Source: Phaeoceros laevis
Taxonomy: Eukaryota > Anthocerotophyta > Anthocerotopsida > Notothyladales
Assembly (NCBI GenBank): GCA_049999765.1
Contig: JBNGIQ010009122.1
Coordinates: 103,881 to 167,880 of the forward strand
DNA length: 64,000 bases
Reading direction: 5' to 3'
In this document: positions 8,984 through 22,619 of the stretch, piece by piece
How the letters are laid out: each line of letters starts with the position of its first letter
Position numbering within the stretch: position 1 is the first letter of the stretch
The notes under the pieces: generated by a model
The model's database searches: none
What the model was told of the DNA's origin: nothing
Seen by the model: only the letters and a program-made list of their open reading frames with translations
Program-made: the position numbers and the translations under genes

Positions 8984-10883
8984 CTTCGCTACGCAAAAAC
9001 GAGCCTCCCGCAAACACGAGACCAAACCAAGCTGCAACCAACACATTGAGCATCAGCTCACTCGTCTTCTTCGGTGCTCTCAGACCGCAGCAGCAGATTA
9101 GCGGGTAGCACAGTCAGGAGCTGCAACAACCACACTAATCATCCAAAGAAGGTAGAGATGCATGCGTACCTTGCAAACTGAAAAGCACACCTTCAAGCCT
9201 TGCTCCGGAGCGGCTGCTCACACACAGCGGGCAAAATTCGTCAAACAAGCGCAGATCCGCAGGCTAATAAACCTTCACAGCACGGCCACTCTTTGGCGCA
9301 GGCAGCTCCAATTATACTGCAAGGAAAGGGCAAGAAACCGACATCTACTGGAGCAGGCGACGCATGGCCCGGCAAGAAGGGTTTCGATGGAAGTACCTCG
9401 GGCGGTAGTGCGCCTTCCGCCTGCTCGCAGCGCGTCTCAGCGTTCCAGGTATCGTGACGCGCCTAGGGAGGAAGGTGGAACCTGGAATCCTTAGTTAAAT
9501 CGGGAGGCCAAGGCGGGCCCACATACCGTGTCAAAACCTGGCTTTCTGCGTTACCAGAATTTCAAAACGCGTACACACCATACCAAAGTGCAGACCAGTC
9601 CAGAATGACAGAAATCGGATTGGACCACGATCCGACCACCTCGTTGGGTGATAGCTTACCTACCTCACGCTAATCTAATCACTAACAGTCCTTATAACGC
9701 CAATTTAGCGTGACTTGAATGAATGGTTTCAACATTTTGACTCGGGAAGTACAAATAAGTTCGGACCAAACCTGCTCTGATGACCTTTGCATCACTGAGC
9801 TATCAACATCTCCACAAATATACAACGCAGTTCTTGAGTCAGGCTCCGGCACATGCAGCTCTAGTCAAAGGTGAAGGTAGGGCCTGCTGAGATTTGCTGA
9901 AATTGCAGCAAATGAGAGCAAGTGCTTCAACTGCACAAAATCTTCCGGCTCACTGAAGTTCGTTGGCGGTCCCGTAGGGCGGCCCGCTCATAGAGTTGTC
10001 TCTGGTCAGGAGATAGTCTGGGGCCGATGCTCTGATTCGAAGCTCCTACTTCTGCTAATCCCTTTCTTGGGTGCGAGAAATCACTGGATCGCAAAATCGG
10101 GCCTTTCCCCAGGCGGTGGACAGCTGATGCTGGGCAGAGATAAAGAAAAAAAGAACGAAAATTCTGATCAGGTTGGCAATGAGAAAAAATACATCCAAAA
10201 TCGCGCTGACTCCCTCCCATGATGAAAGGCAAACTGATCAGGTTGGCATGAGGTCCAGTACGATGTCATAAACCAGAACCATCAAAACAAATTGGCATGC
10301 AAGACTTGTATAAGCAGCCTCAACCAGGCTCCAATCCCACAAAGTGATGAAGTGTCTTGCAGCTGAAAAAAACCACAAAAAGAGAGGAATGTGCAACAGG
10401 GGCAAATGAGCTTTCTGGCCAGGGTGGTTAGTATTTTACATGGGAGCTACACTATCTACCCGACGTTTATCTGAAGTTCCAGTTCTTTCTCCATCGGACG
10501 TCAAGAACCTCAGGTTTCCAACAACGGCTGATGGTAGCCTATACTAATGTTTCTGTAAGAAAAACACTCCAGCTACATGAATTACTTGTGACACGATATA
10601 ATACAGGCCAGGAGCGATGTCTCAAGCACAATAGCTCATACAAAAGGCTAAGGACTCAGCTATAGATCCAGTGAGGAGAGGCTTTCACACCAGGCAAGAA
10701 CCAAGAGGTTTTGAGGTAAGAAGGACCTTACTATCCCCTTACACCTGCCCATACACACGCACCTAATTGCGAGCAACAGAGGGAACGCTCTTCTCCTACT
10801 GCACCAAAATCCTTAGTCCTGACGTTCTGAATTCCATCAAAAATTTTGGCTGGGGGAGTCAACCTCTCAGTCCAAGTCCTACA
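8984..10883. other. 1.9-kb intergenic region
   Basis: This lies between the start of the CYSTM gene and the 3' end of KIN-8B and should contain the CYSTM promoter and the KIN-8B 3' UTR. Frames near 9162-9494 and 9927-10232 have no recognisable domain and no splice support. I see no RNA gene or repeat. Confidence 0.5.
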
Positions 10884-13800
10884 CTACTTCCACTCAGTCA
10901 CGTTCCTAGGCCACAACTGTCTGGCTCGTCCAACTGAAGAATCAAATTTGGACTTTCGCCTGTCTCTTAGAGCTTTGGATTTGCAACTCATACCTGAGTA
11001 ACCTTGATGCTCCAAAACCTCTGTCGGAACAAGTGAAGGTCCTCTGTTTGCAGGCACCTCAACTACACATGGTGTATCAGGAGTTCCCACTCGTCCCCAG
11101 GCTCGAGTATCAACGCCAGGTGTGGAATATGCAGGATATGCTGGGTAGCCATGCCCATTACTAAGTCCGTTAGCAGTTGATCCGTTGTTAGAGGAGTTGG
11201 TTGAGGCTGGACTCCCATTGGGGACTATACACATTTTGGAGCCCCCATATGAAGCAGAGTTCGTATTCCTATTTATGGCTCTTTTGAGATCCTGGAGTTC
11301 ACTACAGTTCCTGGAGATTGTTCTCCTCAAATCCTGAAGCTCACTCTCCGATGCTGCAGGCCCATGCTTGTTAGCACTACCAGGATATGATTGTGCTCCA
11401 CTAGTCCTATCCAGACCTTTCTTAAGCTCCTGAAGTTCGCTTTCCAAGCGGGCAAGTTCCTGTCCACAAACATGTCATTGTCAATTCCTGCATACAAAAC
11501 TGTGAAGGACCGAGCACGCAAACTACAGAAGTGCTAGAGCTGCTCTATAGCATGTGAAGGGTTGATGTTAAGCTTCGGTGCTACAGTACTCTCCCACCAA
11601 CAAACAAATCATTTTGGTGACACGCAGGCTACAGCTACCGAGCTTTGCAGGTTGAGAACAGTTTACCCTGCGGAGCAACTCGTTGTCTGCACCACCCTGG
11701 AAGGATTCATTCATTGGATCTGTCTGCCTCTTACTGGGATCATTCCACCCAGTGTCAGAGTCATCTGTCTCACTGCCTTCACTACCAGCATCTACTCCTG
11801 TTGTACTACCATCACCTATCTCTAGAGACCACCGATGTTGCTGGTGACCTTCTCCAGATCGAGGCCGCCTTCTTTGCTTTGTGGCGGGACTGACCTTAAT
11901 TTCAGCTGATTCTGGGGGGGACCTTCCACGTGACAAAGGCACAGAGTTTGGCTGCTCAGTGGCTGTAGGGCTGAGCTTACTCTCAAAGAATCCTGTTAGT
12001 CTAGTAACGTTTGCTCCCTTGCACTTGTCAGCTTGCTGAATTCCGTTACTTTCGTATCCATCATATTTCGCCACATCTTCAGGTGTTGGATGATCCTGAT
12101 TACTGTAACATGTACCTTGCGTTGGATGATCCTGATTACTGCAACATGTAGCTTGCAACTTCGGGTCCACCACCTGGGACACAATCTTGTCCTCTTGCAT
12201 ACTTGAGTTCTTCCAGTCCTCTGCCAAGCTTTTTACTGAGCTTGCAGTATCCTTTTCATCAACTGCATAAGAATCAGACTTGCATTTGTACTCGCTGGTG
12301 ACTACAGAATCAGAGCTGAGCTGGAGCTGCATCAGGTTTGTATACCTTGAACCAGCAGCTGCCAGGGACTGGTTATGCAAGATAGGTACAGGGGTAGCAG
12401 GTACATGACATCTGCTGATGCTTGGAGCAATGCTTGTGGCAATACTGGGAGCCATACTAGAAGATAAACTTGAGGCCATCAATCCATCCTCAATCACTAT
12501 TCCTTCCTGAGCTGCAATTTCTAGTATTTGATGATGATCTAAACCTGAGCTCTCAAGGACCAGCCACAAATTATTAAGAGCCTCCCTCTGGTCATGAATA
12601 ATCTGGTCCCTTATGGCCATCTGGAACTGCAGCTCCATATTTGTCATACCCTGCACGTTCAGAGGTGTTTAGCATAAAACAAGCTACCCTTCATAGTGCA
12701 TTTCTTGATTGAAAGACACAGCTCCGGCCAGATGGTTTATGAAGACTTGGGCACCAATTGATCTGTACTATTAGCAACTAGGACAAATATATGAAATCCA
12801 ACTTACCAGCAGTCTGTATTGGCTCAGAATGCGAAGGAAGGTTTTATTCCGATCACTCGCAATAGCTTCATCAATCTTCTTCTGTAACTGTTTCCGTTGT
12901 GCTTCATTGGCCTCAATGTCCTATTCAAAGTAAAAACCACCAAGCATAGCGTCATGAAGCAACTCTGTGAACTAACAGCAAGGACTCTTTTTCTGGACTT
13001 CCAGAAACTGCCTACACCTACATAAGAAGGCTACCTGTCGGTAATGTGCACCAGCCTCGTCATTGTCTCTTATGTTGTCAAGTATGACTTGCCTTCTTTC
13101 CACCAACGATTCGATTTCCTCCTTGTCAACGTTCTGCCAACACAGAAATTTGACCGAGTTATATTCTACCACAATGCCCTTCCTTTCCTTCCACAAGTGA
13201 ACTTAATACCACAACGTTACACAAGTTCTTTACGAACTCAAGAAGTATACCTCTGTCCCGACTATTTGTTCATCAAGTAGCTGAAGCTCTGCTTTGTTTC
13301 GAGCATTCATATCCTCCAACTCAAAAACCGCTTTTTGTAAGTTTATACGCTCCTCCACATTCTCATTGATGTCGTTACTCAGAACATCCAACCAAGATAG
13401 CTCGTCGTCTGCTGTCTTGTCAGGGGTTCGAGCACTCAATTGAGTGTCTTTGTCTGCCAGTTCTCTCCTTAACTGACTCACCTCCACCTGCAAGGTACCC
13501 TGTGAGGATATGTCTTACCCAGAATTAAATACCAAGGAGGCTATTGGGGTGGCCAGTACCTGGAGATTGTCTATCATCCGTTGATAGTCTGCAACATGAG
13601 CATCCACTGTCCCGATATTGGTCTGTAAAACAAAGCAAAAACCTGATTATGCTTCTCATACTATAATTTAGGTTTAGTCAATGCATCAACTAGTAAGGGT
13701 TAATAACCTGTATGTGCGTCTTGATTTCCTTTGCTCTGTCAGCATACTTGAGTGTATTTGTAGTATGGTGATACTGATCATCTCCAGATGACACATTGGC

Positions 13801-16086
13801 AACCATCACAGTCCGTGAGTTTCCGCTTAGGCCATCCTTCAAAAGCCTTGTCAGCTTACTGAAACAAGGATCAACCATGCAATAGTCAGGCAATAGTTAC
13901 TGGTAGCCCAGTGATACGAACATCTCTTGACTGCAGGCAAATGCTACAAGCGAGGCATGATGGACAATTTCCTGTACCTATTACGGTATGGCACGTAAGC
14001 CAGCCCCTTTTTTTGCTGCTTGCCCAGAGCATTTATGCACGTAGCCAGTGCCAGTAGGGATCTGTTAATGTTGGCACCGTCCCTAAGCTTTTGTCCAGCA
14101 TTATTTGTTTCCGAAGCCCTCTCACTGCGAACCATGAAAGAATCAACAAACAGTTAAGAGAAAAAATACACCACAGATACCACAGGCAGCTATATTTTAA
14201 ATAGAAATTTCTCCACCTTCATACCAACATCAGAGAAGGATCTGACAAACAAAACTAACCTGCCTGCAAGATCAACCAAAGCCAGTTTCCCTTTCAAAAC
14301 CTGGGACCTGTATTGATTCTTCTGCTTTCTCTTGACTATAATCTCCAGAACAGCATGGGAACTGCAGTCCAGACAGCTCAATTTGTTACAAGCAGTAACT
14401 CACGCTAGAAGCACCCATGCTGGATCAGTAATCACATACTGACATCGGGTTTACTCAAACTACATCAAATTTTAAGCATCAAGATTCTCCACAGGCGCAA
14501 GACTAATTCTGACCGTGACGACGTAGCATTGGCATCTGTGCTCTCCGTCTTTCGTCTACTGTTTCCTTGATTGAGAAGCTCTAAAATCTTCTCAGCAGAG
14601 CTGACCTGCAGTGTTGAAAAATGAGACTGAGAGAACGGTCTTTAGCCAAATTTGAAAAATAACAGAAACATGCTGTCGAAAGAAGCCGTCCGTCATGAAT
14701 GCACTGTGGTGTCATCATTATTCATGCTAAGCTGGTCGGGGATCCTGAATTGAGCAATGAAGACATGTGGCCTACTTGTATGCGCTTGAGACCCGCCACA
14801 GTGATCCCCTGGTCAGGATCTTCACGGAGTTCCAAATGTCCAGATGACTTCTCAAGCAGGTCATATATAACCTGAAATTGAGCAATTTTTCGACCAACTC
14901 AGCTGTTGACATTGGTTATCCCGGATTTTATAATCACAACCTTGCACTGGACCAATGATCATACATGAAGTACGTTTCACACCTCATTGTAGACCTCAAG
15001 GTACGAACATGTAACTTCAAACTCATGCTCATTGTCCTTCTTGGATATCAGGGCAAATATGGCCTGCAGGCTTTGGACCATCAAACCCGGATCCTCGGCT
15101 GTGCCAGCCATTGTATGTGTTTTCCCACTGAGTTTCCAGCAAACAACAGGTAGTGGGTCAGAAGTAATGTATTTCACGCGAACAGGTTAAAGCTATAGAC
15201 GGAACAGTGGGGTCAGGTAGCACCCGTTTTCTACCTTCCTGTGGCACCATATGCGAAAATGGTGGCATTGAGACCCCGCACCACTCCCTCAACCATATTT
15301 CCCACTGTATGCTTGTAGACATCCTGTTAGAAACATTGTCGAGTGAGTGTTCGTAATTGCCAAACATAGTCTAAATTGGAGAATATTTGTCGTCCACATG
15401 ATTAGAGCAGCATCCAGCAATCTACTAAATCATGTTCAGAGCTAAGTCCCCTCACCACCACATTTTGAGCAGTTGTGCATATCGAGCCCCATCGAGCACA
15501 GTTAGGTGAAATGAAGCATTCAGCAAACCAAACTGGGGAGGGCCACCATTAAGGTGGTGTTCACCTGATTTGTGGAATCTGGGCCGAAAGCAATATCGAA
15601 TACATACTTCTTCTCCTTACTTCTATTCTGTACACGGTCTAAGTAGTCCTTATGAACATCTGGATCTAGAACAACTACAACCTGCAAACCAACCATAGAT
15701 TTAGTTTTCCTTGAGTAAACCACAGGCCACTAACATCGAAATCAGTTGAATGCCTAAAGGACACATAGCAAAGAGGAGCTGGGACTACCTTATCATCTAC
15801 AACACGAAGAATGTCCCTACTTCTGGTTTGCTCCTTCGGTGTAAGAGGTCTGCATCTCACCGCTACCTGTATTGTAATCAACGAGATTGTATCAATGACG
15901 AAACATGATTTGTGAGGATGAATGTTAGCTGGCAATTCCAAGTAGCAACTCAGGTGCACAAACCAGCACGTGTCCCCCAACACGCCCTCAGGAACTTCAT
16001 GCAACCCAATTGAAGTAACAGCAGTGCCAGCTTACCAGTAGAGTTGTGGCTTGCTTGGACTCTGGTGGCCGTATGGCACGCATCAT
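10884..16086 (-). CDS. KIN-8B: kinesin-8 family motor, KIN-8B type
   Basis: A microtubule motor of the kinesin-8 group. Sixteen exons from 16086 to 10884 sum to 3141 nt for 1046 residues. The N-terminal motor (about 1-356) has [12 protein letters not shown], the P-loop GATGSGKT (about 108-115, split by an intron), switch I NATSSRSHAVLE, switch II VDLAGSERA and the neck-side [17 protein letters not shown]. Coiled coil follows ([24 protein letters not shown]), then a long Ser-rich tail. The tail has a 12-residue tandem repeat around SNQDHPT (36-bp period near 12085) and three SELQ(E/D)L(K/R) heptads near the C terminus. Two adjacent Met codons (16086, 16083) are both possible starts; [10 protein letters not shown] fits plant relatives. 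In animals the related KIF19 trims cilia, relevant if this plant has flagellate sperm. Confidence 0.93.
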
Positions 16087-18060
16087 CTTACTGCATACCA
16101 CTTCTCCAGATGGGAGTGATACATGAGCAGGCCTCCAGCCAGCTTCTTGCTGCACGTTCCAGTTCCATGGCAGGCCATCGTGAGCAATGAAAACTACAAC
16201 AGAGTTGAAAGCTTGCCACAGTGTATCCAACGTAGTATATTTCCCTGCTTGCTTTCTACATCTCTTTACCTGGTCGTCTCTCCCTTTTCCGAACGAAGCT
16301 GCAGTCGCAGCATCATCACAACCCAGCCATTGTTCTCACAACACCTTCGCACTGCATCAATTTGAAGGAGTGAGTTGCCCTAGTCTCACGAGTCATTGGA
16401 GATCCGAGTTAAGGTCCTTCCTAAAACAACATTGCGAGCGATCATGCGTCTCCGGTTCATCGTCAAATTTTTTCCAGTTTTTGGGAGGAACCAACCGGTA
16501 TCATTATCGCGGAACAGCGTCGTCCTGCCTATACAGATGCATTCTGTCAGCCTCATCGGAAAATTACATTGAATTGCGACGTACCTACTATCTACACCTC
16601 ATTTCGCATGTAATATCCACGCGACGAAAGTTCGGTTCGGATTGACGAGCATCACCAAGTCCAATGCTGCACCCCACGGATCTACCTTCGACTTCCCTCC
16701 CCTCCCCTTCAGAACAGCGGTTTCTCCACACCCGTCCTCACAAATCTCAGCTGCGCACACCAATCCACCAGCACTCCGCGGCAGCTATGACGCCGATTTA
16801 TCCCCAAGTGTGCTCATACGGAGCCTGGCTACCAAACCGGCTTCCCTCAAGTCTACATTGCGCAGAAAAAAATTCTCCTCCTATCCAACCACGCGCTGGC
16901 ACACCAACCGAGGAAACAGCCGATCTCGAACCGGACACACACGCAGATGCCCGTCTCCGCCCTGCTCACGCCTCCCCTCCCTCGGCCATTCCCCGCGAGA
17001 TGCGCACCGTCCCCCTGCCCCTTCAGCTCTCATGCTCCGCGGCTGCCATCACGGACATTGCACAACGCATCCCTCCCCGCGCTCCACTCCCCCGCAGCGC
17101 CGCCTATCTACTCCTGCGCACCAATGCTGGGCAAGCAGATCCGGGCGCACACAATTGCGCTGCCTCTGTTTTACAGGAGGATCAGGAGCAGCGCCAGATG
17201 ATCTGCGTGGTCACTGCTGTGTTGGCTTCTGCTGCTGCAAAGCGAACAGTGCGGCCCGGAGCGTGACAGAGTCCTCTCGCGTTCCCGTTGGTGTTGCAGC
17301 CTGGAGCTTCGCTGACACCTCCTCCAAGGCCAAGGCTGGGCCGGAGCCTCCGCTCGGGTTAGTTAGACTAACGAGCACGGTCAGGGGTGGTCACCAAAAC
17401 CGTCGCCTCACAACTCGCACTCTCGCTCGAGTCGACTCCACATTCTACGAGTTGGCCCTTTTGGGCACTCCTCTATTGGCCGGTCCGTACGTCGGCCCTG
17501 ACTCCATCACGAGATCAGTTCCAAGCCTCCACCTTTCAGGGACTCGGGGCCCACTTTTTGCGTGCTAGCAGCCTCAACATTATTCCCAATTTTGAATGGC
17601 CACGTCTCGAAAGGAGCAGTCATTCCAGTTCATTCGGGCGGGATTAGCAGGCATTGAATGATGCCAGGCTGATGTAAGTTGTCCTGGTCAAGCAAATAAA
17701 AACAATTGAAGCCCAAATAATCATCAAAGGTAGACTTTTCGTGCCGCATCCCGAGACACGCTCGGAGTGGGGTGCACCATCATCCATCATCCCATTCTGC
17801 CGCGGGGCCCGCGAAATCGCCAGCCCAACTGGATCTTATTCGCCGGTCGCCAGTCGCCGGTCGCGGCAATGCGCACCAGGTGGCCTGATTCAGGCTGTCG
17901 CCCGGCCGGAACGGGTGAGAATGTCCCGGACGGCAAGGCGGTCACACATTAGGAAGGTTGCTTGCCGGCCAAATTCCACCTTTATTAGTGGACCTTTAGC
18001 CCTGTAGACAAGCACGTCATAAAGCTTCGTCGTCTTCTTCTCTTTTCAAGAATGGACGAT
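16087..18060. other. 2-kb intergenic region upstream of KIN-8B
   Basis: It holds the KIN-8B promoter and the 3' UTR of the transporter gene. The plus strand is C-rich, which keeps two overlapping frames open (16642-17568 and 16664-17266). Neither has a domain, and their Ser/Pro/Arg make-up is what base bias alone gives. No gene is called. Confidence 0.5.
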
Positions 18061-21000
18061 TCAAGATGAGGAGGACGACGAAGTTGCCAATCGATGTAGG
18101 CTTTTTTGTCTTGATCTTCGGGGAGGCTGTGAAGTTGTTGCGTAGGAAGGATTGGAAGCTTGCTCTTCTTGAAATGACTCTATGTCATGGTCATGGGCTG
18201 ATGATGCTTGGTCATTTTCGCCGTAGTCACTCGTGTTTGCATTACTCTTGCTGGTTTCATCCACAATGTGAGGCGAGCTAGGTCCGGATGGGGAATCATG
18301 TGATCCGTGGGTGCCGTGGATGTGTAAAGCGTGGCCGATGGTTTCCATGGAAGATTTGACTTCCTTGTCGATGATGTGGTCGATACGTTTCTGCATTTTG
18401 TTGATATTCTGCTGAACTCTCTGCATTCGTCGCTGCACAACTTCCTCTGTTTGTATGCCATGTTGAGCAGCTAGTTCCTTCACTATATAAGCACATATGG
18501 CAATGACAAACCCTAGATGCATCCAACATTGCAAAGTTAAGAATACACAATTATTTGGAGAGTAGGTTTCACTATCTAAGCACATATCAATCTTTAAATG
18601 CATAGAAAGATGATGAATGCATGGAAAGACCCCACATATAATGAAAATAAAGAAAAGCTTTTTGAATATAGCTAACTAGAAAACAAACTTTTTCTTTTGG
18701 TTATCCCATTGTCTACTTATGAAAGATGAACTTACACCCAAGTGCGATACCATGAGCACGATCTGAAGACATAAATATGAGCGTAATGCAAAATAAAATT
18801 GGGATGAATGTCAATACTGCACAAGAGTAAATTTTTAGTTTGGAAGCCTTATGCATCAAGAACATTAAAAACCAAAACTTATTTGATAAATTTTTGCATC
18901 CAACATTTGCCCTTTACTTGTGAGTGGCCAAGTTTCCAAGGGGATTTTATAAGCTCTAAATGCATCAGGTTCCGCGAATCGCAATTGTATAAGTGCAGCA
19001 AATTTTAAAATAGTTGATATTGCATAAAATAGCATATCAGCCTACACCCAAACAAGTTCCACAAGTACAATCAAGAACACACTTTTTTACTTCACAAACT
19101 AGAAAAAACTTGAAAGCCAATTACCTCGTAAAGTGAAAAGGAACTAAATCCACTTAAAAACCAAGTAAGCATGGACGTCAATGCAATTGCTGCCCATGGA
19201 GTTGCAAATTTTGGGTGGATCTTTGTAAACACAGGAGGTAGCTGTGAATACCAAATATATATTAGCAAAAAAGCTGAGAGCCAATTTAGGGTACCTACAT
19301 TTGCATGAGCGAGAGTACTTAGGAACAGGTTATTCTTGTCTTGGGAACAAATTATTTATGCTTCAATTCTTTCAATAACTTGCAGCATACATGGTGCCAT
19401 GAAGAAATGCAATATTGTCACACAATATGTCACAATATCATGAGGAAGCCTCTATTACCTGATCAACCAATGCCATGCCATACACGATTCTCGAGTTAGT
19501 GCAAAGTCTTGTTAGGAGAAGTCCTAGAGCACTTAGCGCTGCAGACATTCCTATCAAAACCTGGATCGAAACCAGCAATTCCTTCACAACTCCGAGCAAC
19601 GACAATAAATCTATATGCCTCTTGGTTTACTTTTTCTTAAACATATGCTACTACTGTCATTGAAGAATGCAAATATGTGTGTACATTTAAAAATTGACCT
19701 CCTATCTTCTTTGCAGCTATAATGTAGGTCCCCTTCTGCCATTGTTGGTAGTTGGGCACTACGCTTGCTCCAATTAGGGAAGGAAGGCCATATACACCCA
19801 AAATAAGACCAACGCTTACTGATAAAGCCTGTGGATATGATTGAGCAGGGTTTTTAACTTCGGCTGCACATGTCCCTGCAGCATCAAATCTGAGAACATA
19901 TTAAGTTAGATTGACAAGGACTAGAGCAAATAAGTTTCAAAGCTTTTGCACGTGTGGTAAAAAAGGTTTTGACAGACCCGGATGTATTCCATAGCAAAAC
20001 GGTGATGAACTTCCCCCAGCTGATAGTGGCAGGAATGTTTTCAGAGGAAGTCCACGAGAAGTTGAGTTGAAAAATGCCTAGCAAACACATAATCGCAAAG
20101 GGTGCCAAAACACCAACTCCCAACACGATGGCTGAGGTTCCTGCAAGCAAGTTCACACATCAAAAGTTCATGTCCCTTTTTCTTGCCTTTTTGTCCTCCA
20201 TCATTAGCTGTGACGCACATACCTACTACATCGACCCCCGCAATGTTGACGAAGGCAGCAACCGCAACCACAAAAATTTTGATGACCACTCCCCAGCCGT
20301 AGCTGACGGTATGCGCATTGCCGTAGAGCAAGGCACCCAAGTACTCCACAAAGAGGGCGGGGTAGAGTGCATTGTCTAGTACGCTGCAGGTGAATGCGAA
20401 AAAGCTGTTGATAAAGGACCAAAATGGCCCAAACGCCCGGTACACCCACAGCACATGCCCGCCGCTCTCGGGAATCATACACGAGAGCTCCGCTGTCATA
20501 AGCGCGATAGGAGCCGACCAGAAGACCGGAAATATGAAGAGGCCCAGCAGCGTGAGTGCTGCTCCTCCTGCTAGGATAGTGTCTTCGAACCCAAAAGGGC
20601 CCTGTAACCCACACACTGGTCAGCGGCCCGCTATATATACATCACCACGAGCAGCAGCATAGCCAATATTAGAGCTCCTGGTCTGCCTCACCCCTGCGAC
20701 AGCAAAGCACGTGATGGCGACCAGCTGATGAGTGGTTAGCAGGTGCGTATCGCGCTTGGCCCCGATAACCATGGGGGACTTGTGCATCTTGTGGGCATTG
20801 ATGTTCGGTCGGTCCTGGCCATGGGCAACAGAAGGCTGTGCGGACCTGCCATCCTCTTCCTCGATAGAATAGAACCTGTCAAAAGCGAACAGGGTAGACT
20901 TGCGATTATCCGGCAGTGTGGACAATTGGGCTTGCATGACCTCGGGCGCGGACGTCCTGGCCGGGGCAGGGATGCCGTCTATAATGGATCTTCTCTTGGC

Positions 21001-21795
21001 TGGCGACGAGGGGAACCCCTCCAAGATGTTCTCCTCGTTGGTGAGTGGCAAGATCCTCCCTGGCGACCTGGCCTTGGTGGCCGATAAATCTTCGTATGTG
21101 GGCTGCGGCACGCTGGGCAGGAACGACACCACCTCCATGATGGACGTGCTCCTGCTAATGTCCGGGCTCTCGGAAAAGGACCTGCGCTCAATCTGGACTG
21201 GGGACCCATCCTCAACAAAAGACCTCCTCGGTGAATCTCCGGTGAAGCCCACGGACCTCCGCTCCAGAGTAGGTATAGTGAGGCTCTCCAAGACCGATTT
21301 CCGCCTTTTGCTGAAACTGGAACTTGCACCTGCATCATCGCTGGTTTCCAAGGACAGCCCTTCGAAGGGTAAAGTTGCGATGAAGTCGTCTCCGCTGGTT
21401 GAGGAGGCTCCGTACTCTGGAGTAGCCACCTCGTACGACTGGGAGGCGTATGAAGTGTAGCTTGGCGGAGCAAGAGGTGTGGCTTGAACCGCTGCACCCA
21501 ATGATGGGCTATAAGAAGAGTCATTGTCTACCGCAACAGTACTGTAGGTGTAAGGAGTATCATCAAAGGGAGAGCTGAAGGTATCAGGACGCGTGTACGC
21601 AGAGAGCCGTGCACTGTCGGGGTAGGAAGAACCCAAGCCAACATCTTCAAGTCTCGCATTTGGAAAGGGTGGGGAAGTGGAAGGGAAGCCATATTGAGAG
21701 AGTGACGGGGGAACGGTGAAAGACTCATTCACGCCAGAAGGACGGGCAGGAAATGACGAGGGAGTCACAAAGGGGTCATCGTCCTCCTGCGACAT
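18061..21795 (-). CDS. APC-superfamily polyamine/amino-acid transporter with long N-terminal extension
   Basis: A membrane permease of the LAT/PUT (polyamine uptake) type. Nine exons: 21795-20692, 20601-20223, 20140-19978, 19889-19699, 19550-19459, 19241-19125, 19041-18918, 18816-18736 and 18512-18061, giving 900 residues. The core starts at the end of exon 1 (HQLVAITCFAVAG) and continues with GPFGFEDTILAGG, MTAELSCMIPESGGHVLWVY, FGPFWSF and LDNALYPALF. Further on are EVKNPAQSYPQAL, LRFAEPDAFRAYKIP and a last hydrophobic segment before a coiled coil (VQRRMQRVQQNINKMQKRI) and a Ser-rich tail. Substrate is inferred from family only. The first about 350 residues are Ser/Pro-rich, end in basic Ser clusters (KRRKS, RRSF, RSTS) and match no domain I know; typical plant relatives are about 500 residues. 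Confidence 0.85.
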
Positions 21796-22619
21796 CCTCT
21801 CTTCTCTCAGGGCTCTTGTCTGTGCCCCAGAACCTCCGGAGGCATCTTCTCACTAGACCTCTTGTACACAGGACCACCTTGTGTCGACACGGGAGATAGG
21901 ATCAGAGACTGCACCACGGGCAAGAGAAGGGATGAGTTAAATAACCGGAGGCAACATTTAACAAAAGGATGGAACGGCAACACCTTGGCACATATACATG
22001 TTAGGTAGGCACTACTAGGCAGCAAGGTCAGCCAAGCACTCACAGAGGAAGCATATGTAAATGTCTCCATGCTCACTACTAGCGTGACCTTCACCTGAGT
22101 GGTACAGTATTTCCCACATGTAGGTAACGGACCCTGCAAACTAGCTTGTCTCACTCCAGCCAGAAAGGAGCGATACAAGGATTGTATGCTCAAGAAGCTC
22201 AAAGCTTTGCAGTTTCTGTCATACTTGAGCGGCTCGATGTGGTACAGCTACCTCAGAGAGACTAGCTGAAGAGAGCAGTTAGCACAAGAGCTGCACACGC
22301 ATGTCATGTAGGAAACTGCCCCTATTCCCTCTCAATATGGAAGCTCTGAAGGCAGTCGGCCAAGAATCGACTGTAGGACCTTCTCCACTGATCTCAAAGG
22401 AGCTTCTCCACTGATCGTCAAAGGTGCTTCTCCACTGATCTCGGCTCCAAAAGTCTTGAGAGGTTCCGCAAAGGACATTAGAGCGCAAAGTGACACCAAA
22501 TAGATAGTTCCATCCCAATAGGGGATGCGAACTAAAAAAATCCCATTACCCTGATTGACGAGCTTGAAAAAATCCAGGGAAGTTCCCTGCTACTCCACGA
22601 TGCTCTTCAGAACGCTCGC
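21796..22619. other. spacer with transporter 5' region; small triple repeat
   Basis: It lies upstream of the transporter start and downstream of the cis-prenyltransferase stop (both minus strand). Three imperfect copies of a unit starting TTCTCCACTGATC occur at 22381, 22404 and 22428 (23-24 bp period). I see no gene here. Confidence 0.5.

Noticed and set aside
9162-9494. 110-codon plus frame
   Set aside because: No recognisable domain, two overlapping frames open together, and location in the CYSTM upstream region.
16642-17568. 308-codon open frame (and an overlapping 200-codon frame) on the plus strand
   Set aside because: The strand is C-rich, which suppresses stops; the products are Ser/Pro/Arg noise with no domain, and two frames are open at once.
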